Assembly (NCBI GenBank): GCA_011772595.1 | Contig: WVZH01000432.1 | Span: forward strand, 94,828 to 110,348 | DNA from: Anaerolineales bacterium | GTDB lineage: Bacteria; Chloroflexota; Anaerolineae; Anaerolineales; E44-bin32 | Direction: 5' to 3' | Length of the DNA: 15,521 bases | Shown here: positions 7,813 through 13,225 of the stretch, one piece after another | Layout: every line of letters starts with the position of its first letter | How positions within the stretch are numbered: the first letter of the stretch is position 1 | The notes under the pieces: model-generated | Databases searched by the model: none | Seen by the model: only the letters and a program-made list of their open reading frames with translations | Told to the model about the DNA's origin: nothing | Made by a program: the position numbers and the translations under genes

Positions 7813-9186
7813 GTGGCTAAATCGCGTACACAATATGTATGCCAGCAGTGTGGGCGGACGGCCGCGAAGTCGCTTGGGCGCTGCCCACAATGTGGTTCTT
7901 GGAACAGCATGATTCCAGAACTGGTCGCGCCCAGGGAGTCGCGCAGGGCTCGTAGGCCAGCAGGGTCGCCCTCCCAACCGCAACGGCTAGCAGATATTGA
8001 AGGTGAAAGTGCAGAGTGCTGGCTCCTTGCGATCGACGAATTTGCGCGCGTTTTGGGTGGAGGAGTGATACCAGGTTCCGTGGTATTGGTCGGCGGGGAT
8101 CCGGGGATTGGTAAGTCAACCCTATTGCTTCAAATGGCTTTGAGCATGGCGGATGGTCATGCTGTTCTTTACGTCTCGGGTGAGGAATCTGAGCGCCAGA
8201 TCAAAGCACGTGCACTGAGGCTGCTCCAGGAGGCGAGTATTCCCGGCAATCTCTTCCTGCTGACAGAGACGAACCTAGAAGCCATTGTGGGTCATATTGA
8301 GACATTGAGCCCGCGGCTAGTCGTGATCGACTCCATCCAGACACTCTATCTATCCGAGCTCACATCAAGCGCAGGCTCTGTTTCGCAGGTTCGGGAGTGC
8401 GCCTCTCGTCTGCATGCACTCGCCAAGTCGAAGAACGTGGCCATGTTCCTTATCGGACACGTAACCAAGGACGGCGCCATCGCAGGCCCCAGGGTGCTTG
8501 AACACATCGTGGATACTGTACTCTACCTGGAGGGTGATTCGTTCCAGGTATATCGCTTGTTGCGTTCTGTCAAGAACCGCTTTGGCGCAACGACAGAGGT
8601 GGGCGTTTTTGAAATGCGGCCGCAGGGGATGGTAGAGGTCCTCAATCCATCTGAAGTATTTCTTGCCGAGCGTATGGTCAACGCTCCCGGTTCGGCCATC
8701 GCGGTCACGATGGAAGGCACACGCCCACTGTTGGTGGAGGTGCAAGGTCTAACCAGTACGACATCCTTCGGCCACGCCCGTCGGACCGCGAATGGGGTAG
8801 ACATTAACCGCCTGTTATTGACTACAGCTGTACTGTCGCGAAGGGTTGGGCTGCGACTCGCAGACCAAGACATTTTCGTTAACGTCGTCGGCGGTCTGCG
8901 CGTTTATGAGCCGGCGGCGGATCTCGCCGTGGCGGCGGCGATCGCATCGTCCGTTCGCGATCTTCCGATCGCGGCCGACATGGCGCTGATAGGCGAGATC
9001 GGTCTTTCGGGGGAACTGCGCGCTGTGTCGCAGTTGGAATCACGTCTCCGCGAGGCGGCGAAGCTCGGCTTTCAACGTGTGCTCGTCCCCAAACGTGTCC
9101 GCGAGGGTGAGAAGGCTCCAAAAGGGATGAGGCTCCTTCCTGTTCGATCGGTGCGCGAGGCGCTAGAGACGGTTTTCGACGAGTAG
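7813..9186 (+). CDS. radA: DNA repair and recombination protein RadA (Sms)
   Basis: The 457-residue protein has the standard RadA layout. An N-terminal C4 zinc finger (Cys 10, 13, 24, 27) is followed by a RecA-like ATPase with Walker A GGDPGIGKST (94-103), Walker B LVVIDS (169-174) and the family signature KNRFG (254-258). A Lon-protease-like C-terminal domain (~300-457, including GEIGLSGELR at 394-403) completes it. RadA is a DnaB-like branch-migration motor acting on recombination intermediates. The start is GTG 7813, preceded by AGGAGGAG (7803-7810); the spacing is short, but no other in-frame start leaves the zinc finger intact. It lies alone between the clpC terminator and the dnaA upstream region. 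No clear intrinsic terminator follows. Confidence 0.95.
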   Translation: MAKSRTQYVCQQCGRTAAKSLGRCPQCGSWNSMIPELVAPRESRRARRPAGSPSQPQRLADIEGESAECWLLAIDEFARVLGGGVIPGSVVLVGGDPGIGKSTLLLQMALSMADGHAVLYVSGEESERQIKARALRLLQEASIPGNLFLLTETNLEAIVGHIETLSPRLVVIDSIQTLYLSELTSSAGSVSQVRECASRLHALAKSKNVAMFLIGHVTKDGAIAGPRVLEHIVDTVLYLEGDSFQVYRLLRSVKNRFGATTEVGVFEMRPQGMVEVLNPSEVFLAERMVNAPGSAIAVTMEGTRPLLVEVQGLTSTTSFGHARRTANGVDINRLLLTTAVLSRRVGLRLADQDIFVNVVGGLRVYEPAADLAVAAAIASSVRDLPIAADMALIGEIGLSGELRAVSQLESRLREAAKLGFQRVLVPKRVREGEKAPKGMRLLPVRSVREALETVFDE

Positions 9187-9553
9187 CAGGTGCCAAACGG
9201 AGGTGATTTGTCCATTCCGAATTGTGAGAGGTCCGATTTTTGCCATTGGCGAGCCGAAAATGCCTTCGCAAAATCAAACGAAACCGCGATTTTGAGTGTT
9301 GCTCAGAATGTGAATCTTCGTTCCCGCCTCGAGCTTTCTTTAAGATTTTACAAACCTTAACGCAATTATTTACAATGGCAGAATTTTTGCCATAGATATG
9401 GGGGCATATTTTTTAACTGGCCCATAGTTTGGGGATGTAAAGTTGCTTGGATGAGTGCTTCGAACTTCCGTTAAGGTTGATGCGCGCGGTTTTCTTTAAC
9501 ATTATGCGATCTTAAAACTTTGAATCTTTTTACGAAGTAGCAGGTTTAACATA
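9187..9553. other. Non-coding, partly AT-rich region upstream of dnaA
   Basis: No coding sequence or RNA gene is recognised in this stretch. It holds several inverted repeats: CAAAATC/GATTTTG (9269-9275, 9288-9294), ATGGCA/TGCCAT (9375-9380, 9388-9393) and the nested pairs listed as a repeat. From about 9330 to 9550 it is clearly richer in A+T than the flanking genes. A position next to dnaA makes an origin of replication possible. However, I found no exact DnaA box TTATCCACA on either strand; the closest is TTATTTACA (9366-9374), one mismatch from the relaxed form TTWTNCACA. Confidence 0.45.
9339..9516. repeat. Nested pair of inverted repeats upstream of dnaA
   Basis: The outer arms TTTAAGAT (9339-9346) and ATCTTAAA (9509-9516) are perfect over 8 bp. 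The inner arms AACCTTAACG (9353-9362) and CGTTAAGGTT (9469-9478) are perfect over 10 bp, with 106 bases between them. The spacing is long for a simple hairpin and could suit paired protein-binding sites. The matches are seen directly; function is unknown. Confidence 0.6.
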
Positions 9554-9582
9554 TTGAACCCCACTCATTGTTTTGCTAGAAT
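9554..9582 (+). promoter_or_regulatory. Likely dnaA promoter with extended -10
   Basis: TTGAAC (9554-9559), a 17-nt spacer, then TAGAAT (9577-9582) preceded by TGC, an extended -10 motif. Transcription would start near 9589, leaving a leader of about 190 nt before the dnaA ATG. Confidence 0.6.
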
Positions 9583-9610
9583 GCTTGCACCGTGAGAGGT
9601 GTGCTGTATT

Positions 9611-9707
9611 GAGGAGGAAAGCGTCCCGAGTGTCCGCTTCTGGCGGGACACAGCCGCATCCTCGGCGGCTGAACACCAACACGCGTCGGATTTACAGTAA
9701 AGTTTAA
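9611..9707 (+). other. Structured dnaA leader: orphan SD-like sequence, two hairpins and a possible 25-codon leader ORF
   Basis: GAGGAGG (9611-9617) is a strong SD-like sequence about 160 nt away from dnaA. It is followed 12 nt later by a GTG that opens a 25-codon frame ending at TAA 9705-9707. Two neighbouring hairpins cover the start of that frame: GTGTCC with GGACAC (9630-9635/9646-9651) and CAGCCGC with GCGGCTG (9651-9657/9665-9671). The first could instead pair GTCCCG (9623-9628) with CGGGAC (9644-9649). The leader-peptide idea is weak because the spacing is long; the hairpins are plain to see. Confidence 0.4.
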
Positions 9708-9777
9708 AATCTACTCTTCATACCTGCTCAGACGGCGGCACTTTAGCTTTTTGTTGTCAGGATGTGCGGGGGTGTGT

Positions 9778-11121
9778 ATGAACGCTGAGCGACTCTGGCA
9801 AGCTGCACTTGGTGAATTGCAATTGGAAATGCCTAGAGCGACGTTCGACACCTGGGTGCGCGACGCCGAGTTGCTTGCTTACGAAGATGGTTCCTTTATC
9901 ATTGGTGTCCAAAATGCTTTCGCACGCGATTGGTTGCAGGAACGCTTGCTTTCCACAGTTAAGCGCGTACTTTCCCGGATTGTTGGATCGACAGTAGAGG
10001 TGCGCTTTGTTGTGTGGCAGGAAGAGGTTGTGGAGATACAGCCGGCATCCGCCTGGCAAACATCGCTGTTTGAAAGTGCTCAGGAAGGTGTGACTAGTCA
10101 TCTGAACAGCCGCTACGCGTTTGAGACCTTCGTCGTCGGTACAAGCAACCGTCTCGCGCACGCCGCCGCTCAGGCTGTCGCTGAAAGCCCGGCCCGAGCT
10201 TATAACCCGCTCTTTCTCTACGGGGGTGTTGGCCTGGGAAAGACCCATCTGCTCCATGCGGTCGGTAATGCCTGCCTCGCTTCAGGTTTGAACGTGCTCT
10301 ACGTTTCCTCGGAAGAATTTACCAACGACCTGATAAACGCAATCCGAAGCCATACAACCGATACTTTTCGCGATCGATATCGCCGCATCGATGTCTTGCT
10401 AGTGGACGACATCCAGTTCATCGCCGGCAAAGAGTCCACACAGGAGGAGTTCTTCCATACGTTCAACGCCTTGCATGGACAAGATAAACAAATCGTGATC
10501 TCGTCCGATCGGCCCCCAAAAGCGCTCATTACCCTCGAGGAGCGCCTACGCTCACGGTTTGAATGGGGTTTAACAGCAGATATCCAGCCTCCTGATTTTG
10601 AGACTCGGCTGGCAATCCTGCGCTTCAACGCCGAACGGGCGAAGCGAACGATCGATCCGACTCTCTTGGAGATCATCGCGCGTCGGGTGCAAAGCAACAT
10701 TCGCGAACTCGAGGGCGCACTAACGCGGGTTCTGGCGTTTTCCGACCTGAGCGGTGTACCTTTAGATCACGAAATGGTGGAAACAGCGCTGGCTGACATG
10801 CTTCCGCAGGGAGGTGGATTGACCACGGAGCAGATCATCAGCGCTGTCGCAAGCCAGTTCAACGTCGAAGAAAATCGACTTCTCAGCCGTGAGCGTTCGC
10901 GAGAAGTGGCATTACCACGCCAAGTGGCTATGTATTTGCTTCGTGAGGAGACCTCGTCGTCCCTTCCCGCAATTGGCGAAGCGCTTGGCGGTCGCGACCA
11001 CACGACAGTGATGTATGGTTGCGATAAAATCGCCGATTTGATGGAAACTGACGACACCCTACGGCGCCAAGTCTTCGCCGTACGGGAATATCTCTATCAC
11101 GAGATCGGCGCGGTTTCATAA
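9778..11121 (+). CDS. dnaA: Chromosomal replication initiator protein DnaA
   Basis: This 447-residue protein binds origin DNA, oligomerises with ATP and opens the duplex for helicase loading. Domain I (~1-80) begins with LWQAALGELQLEMPRATFDTWV, the typical DnaA opening. A short linker (~81-112) leads to the AAA+ module: YAFETFVVGTSNRLAHAAA, Walker A GGVGLGKTH (149-157), Walker B LLVDDIQF (207-214) and the box VII region LRSRFEWGL (257-265). Domain IV is the DNA-binding helix-turn-helix with the signature GGRDHTTV (404-411). The start is ATG 9778, where domain I begins normally; in-frame GTG 9772 and TTG 9751 are possible but add unconserved residues. The ribosome-binding site is weak (AGGA at 9759-9762 or the G-run at 9767-9771). 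dnaN does not follow; a non-coding stretch does. Confidence 0.96.
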   Translation: MNAERLWQAALGELQLEMPRATFDTWVRDAELLAYEDGSFIIGVQNAFARDWLQERLLSTVKRVLSRIVGSTVEVRFVVWQEEVVEIQPASAWQTSLFESAQEGVTSHLNSRYAFETFVVGTSNRLAHAAAQAVAESPARAYNPLFLYGGVGLGKTHLLHAVGNACLASGLNVLYVSSEEFTNDLINAIRSHTTDTFRDRYRRIDVLLVDDIQFIAGKESTQEEFFHTFNALHGQDKQIVISSDRPPKALITLEERLRSRFEWGLTADIQPPDFETRLAILRFNAERAKRTIDPTLLEIIARRVQSNIRELEGALTRVLAFSDLSGVPLDHEMVETALADMLPQGGGLTTEQIISAVASQFNVEENRLLSRERSREVALPRQVAMYLLREETSSSLPAIGEALGGRDHTTVMYGCDKIADLMETDDTLRRQVFAVREYLYHEIGAVS

Positions 11122-11535
11122 CCCGCACTTCTCTTCCCGATTTGTGCTCGCCAACCTCGAAGGGATTCGACATGGGGCTGATTTGTGGTTTATGCAGAAC
11201 TATGATAATCTTAAATTGCGAGCCGCCACGGATCGCATGGCGTCGGTGAACAACAGCATCATTATGTGGTGAGTGTCTTGGGTACGGCGCCCGCGCGGTG
11301 GCCGAACAGCACTCCAAAAATGTTTACGGTTCCCCGAACGCCCGTTCGTGGCGGCCTGTTCGTAGAAGAGTTGGCTTTCATACCCCCTGTTGTTGTCATC
11401 GTTCCGACTTTTTAGATTTGCTTCGAGTTGAAGTCCGTTTGGGATTCATGGCATAGGTCCCACAGCTCATGTCGCCACGCTCAAGGAAATATTCCACATC
11501 TATGAAAAATCAAGGGGCTGTCTAATCTATCGGAC
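11122..11535. other. Non-coding stretch between dnaA and the degV terminator
   Basis: No gene, tRNA or convincing dnaA terminator is seen here. A short perfect palindrome, CGAACG-CC-CGTTCG (11335-11348), and one near-DnaA-box TATTCCACA (around 11490, one mismatch from TTWTNCACA) are the only notable items. The small open frames lack ribosome-binding sites. Confidence 0.5.
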
Positions 11536-11572
11536 AAAAAGGTAGGGAGCCGAGGATAGGCTCCCTACCTTT
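11536..11572 (-). terminator. Strong terminator of the degV block, possibly bidirectional
   Basis: A perfect 14-bp stem (11538-11551 with 11559-11572) has a seven-base loop. Read on the - strand it ends in TTTTT (complement of 11536-11540), about 70 nt after the degV stop. On the + strand only TTT follows the stem, so it may also weakly stop dnaA transcripts coming from the other side. Confidence 0.88.
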
Positions 11573-11639
11573 CGTGTGTTGTCGCTTTGTACGAGGAGGC
11601 GATTCGGGTCGTATCAAGCCTCAATTTTAAAAATCGGTT

Positions 11640-12479
11640 CTAGTGTTGATAGGCAATCATCATGAGTATACCGGGTCCGCCGTGAACCGCGAGTGAAGCG
11701 ACCAGGTCGGCGAACAAGACCTCTTTGATGTTGAGCCTGGCCTTCGCCTGTTCTAGAAGGCGACGCCCTTCCTCCTCCGCTCTGGCGTGGACCACGCCCA
11801 GATGGATCGGAGCGGATGTACCCACGTTCTCTTCAGTGAGCTCAAGGATCCGTGTAGTGGCTTTCCCACGTGTGCGCACTCTCTCTCGAGTCGCCAACTT
11901 CCCTTCCTCCAGTCCGATGATCGGTTTGATATCCAGCAAGGAACCGTAGACGCCTGCCAGCTTGCCCACACGACCACTCATCTGCAGATATTTCAGGGTC
12001 GAGGGCGTGAAGAAAAGGCTTGCACGCCCTCGAATTTCATGGAGTCGGTTGAGGATGTCCGGTAATTCCTGACCGGCTTCGATGGCCCGGGCTGCCTCCA
12101 GTGCCATAAACCCAGTCCCCAATGAGATGTTCAAAGAGTCGAATACTTCCACCTCGGCTTCAGGGACCATCGATTTGGCCAAGACGGCCGAATCGTACGT
12201 GCCGCTGTGCTTACTGGTAATGGTGATCACGAGGATCTTATGACCTTGCTCGGATAACTCACGATAATATTTCTCATACCAAGCTGGGGTCGGTTGCGCG
12301 GTGGTGGGGATGATCCCCATTTCGTCGATTTTGCGATAAAAGAGGTCGCGATCGATGTCGATTTCTTCTTCGTAACTTTCTGCGCCGAATTGGATCGATA
12401 TGGGGGCAACGCGGATGTCAAATTGCTTGAGAACATCGTCAGATAAGTTGCAAGTGCTGTCGACTACGAGCTTGATCAT
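11640..12479 (-). CDS. DegV family fatty-acid-binding protein
   Basis: The 279-residue protein has the full DegV two-domain layout. Motifs are DST (7-9), TTAQPTP (59-65), the ligand-binding SGTY (92-95), YLQMSGRVGK (164-173) and a C-terminal HGGPG (266-270). DegV proteins bind a single long-chain fatty acid; FakB members present it to the kinase FakA for phosphorylation and entry into phospholipid synthesis. No fakA is visible here, so a FakB role is possible but not shown. The start is ATG 12479, with GGAGGAG 7 nt upstream; a longer in-frame start at 12509 would place that ribosome-binding site inside the gene. It lies 113 bases downstream of the NTF2-like gene on the same strand. I found no clear promoter in that gap, so the two may be cotranscribed. 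Confidence 0.92.
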   Translation of the reverse strand: MIKLVVDSTCNLSDDVLKQFDIRVAPISIQFGAESYEEEIDIDRDLFYRKIDEMGIIPTTAQPTPAWYEKYYRELSEQGHKILVITITSKHSGTYDSAVLAKSMVPEAEVEVFDSLNISLGTGFMALEAARAIEAGQELPDILNRLHEIRGRASLFFTPSTLKYLQMSGRVGKLAGVYGSLLDIKPIIGLEEGKLATRERVRTRGKATTRILELTEENVGTSAPIHLGVVHARAEEEGRRLLEQAKARLNIKEVLFADLVASLAVHGGPGILMMIAYQH

Positions 12480-12592
12480 TTCGGATCTCCTCCGTTGTAT
12501 GAAGAGCATGCATCCTCAGGTTACGTTCTGGGGAAATTCTTGCTATGCCGTTCGCTTCAATATGGTTAACACCCAAGCGTGTGTTATAGCCT

Positions 12593-13045
12593 CTATGTTG
12601 TTGGTTGGAAGGGCGCGCCCCAACTGGGTGATTTGTGGACGTGGACCACTTTCCATTCGCCCTCAATGCGTGCGAGTACCCTGCTCTCGTTGTAGCTGAT
12701 CACTTTGACGCCCTCCGAAGTTCCCTTGGAAATCAACATCGTGTAGGAACAGACACCCGTGTCACCATAACGTTGCTCAAAGTAGTTGGCAAGATCGAAG
12801 CGCAGGCGCGCCTTATCTTCCGGGCGGCCGCCTTCGGGTTTTGGATCGAGCGCCATGCCGGAGGTGTCTTCGCGAGCGGACTCGGTCATCATAAAATCAT
12901 GGAATGGCAACCCGTCGATGCGATGAGGGGTCACATACCACTCATAGAGTGTCAGGTCGCCCACCGTAGTGGCGTGGTACGTATCGAGGTCGTTGTTGAA
13001 GATGCTCTTCAAGTGGCGATCGAGAAAGCTGCGAATCTCAGACAT
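12593..13045 (-). CDS. NTF2/SnoaL-like small protein resembling the CaMKII association domain
   Basis: The 150-residue product has the shape of a single NTF2-fold (cone-shaped) domain: an N-terminal helix MSEIRSFLDRHLKSIFNNDL, then mixed strands. The end, SYNESRVLARIEGEWKVVHVHKSP (split around residues 117-140), closely resembles the terminal strands of the calcium/calmodulin kinase II association domain and the related SnoaL_3 group, where the pattern is E-x-RV...W-x-x-VH-x-H-x-S. Enzymatic activity cannot be read from this; such domains are often oligomerising or small-ligand-binding. The ATG is preceded by GGGAGGC with 6 nt spacing. It sits between priA and degV on the same strand, but an 8-bp tandem array and 180 bases separate it from priA. 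Confidence 0.75.
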   Translation of the reverse strand: MSEIRSFLDRHLKSIFNNDLDTYHATTVGDLTLYEWYVTPHRIDGLPFHDFMMTESAREDTSGMALDPKPEGGRPEDKARLRFDLANYFEQRYGDTGVCSYTMLISKGTSEGVKVISYNESRVLARIEGEWKVVHVHKSPSWGAPFQPTT

Positions 13046-13098
13046 TGGTTGCCTCCCTATGGTATGAACTCTTCAAAGCCAAACTATTCGATCGCTAG

Positions 13099-13170
13099 GG
13101 CGCCGTGGCACTTAGGCACCCAGGCGCCAAGATGCCCTGCTGCCACGGTGCCTAGGTGCCCAGGTGCCTT
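13099..13170. repeat. Degenerate tandem array of nine 8-bp units, consensus GGYGCCNA
   Basis: The units in order are GGCGCCGT, GGCACTTA, GGCACCCA, GGCGCCAA, GATGCCCT, GCTGCCAC, GGTGCCTA, GGTGCCCA and GGTGCCTT. Position 1 (G) and position 5 (C) are invariant, and position 6 is C in eight of nine. The core is palindromic (GGCGCC) or near-palindromic, so the array also forms inverted repeats: CCGTGGCA with TGCCACGG (13103-13110/13141-13148, perfect) and a 14-bp pair with one mismatch (13107-13120/13147-13160). It fills most of the gap between priA and the NTF2-like gene. Confidence 0.85.
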
Positions 13171-13225
13171 CATCGGGCGGATGTAATCCTTGGATGTTTA
13201 TATAACGAACAATGGGGTGCCTCCT

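Noticed and set aside
11192..11272. A 26-codon frame starting with ATG downstream of dnaA
   Set aside because: No ribosome-binding site and no recognisable sequence.
10928..11317. A 129-residue open frame on the minus strand at the dnaA 3' end
   Set aside because: It overlaps the conserved DnaA domain IV, has no recognisable motif and uses unlikely composition.
11122..11535. tRNA or small RNA gene after dnaA
   Set aside because: No T-loop consensus, cloverleaf pairing or other recognisable RNA fold was found by eye.
12567..12586. Inverted repeat TAACAC/GTGTTA between the NTF2-like gene and degV
   Set aside because: A 6-bp stem with no T-run; too weak to call a terminator or operator.
13099..13170. 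CRISPR array in place of the octamer repeats
   Set aside because: Units are 8 bp, directly adjacent and without spacers; there are no cas genes.
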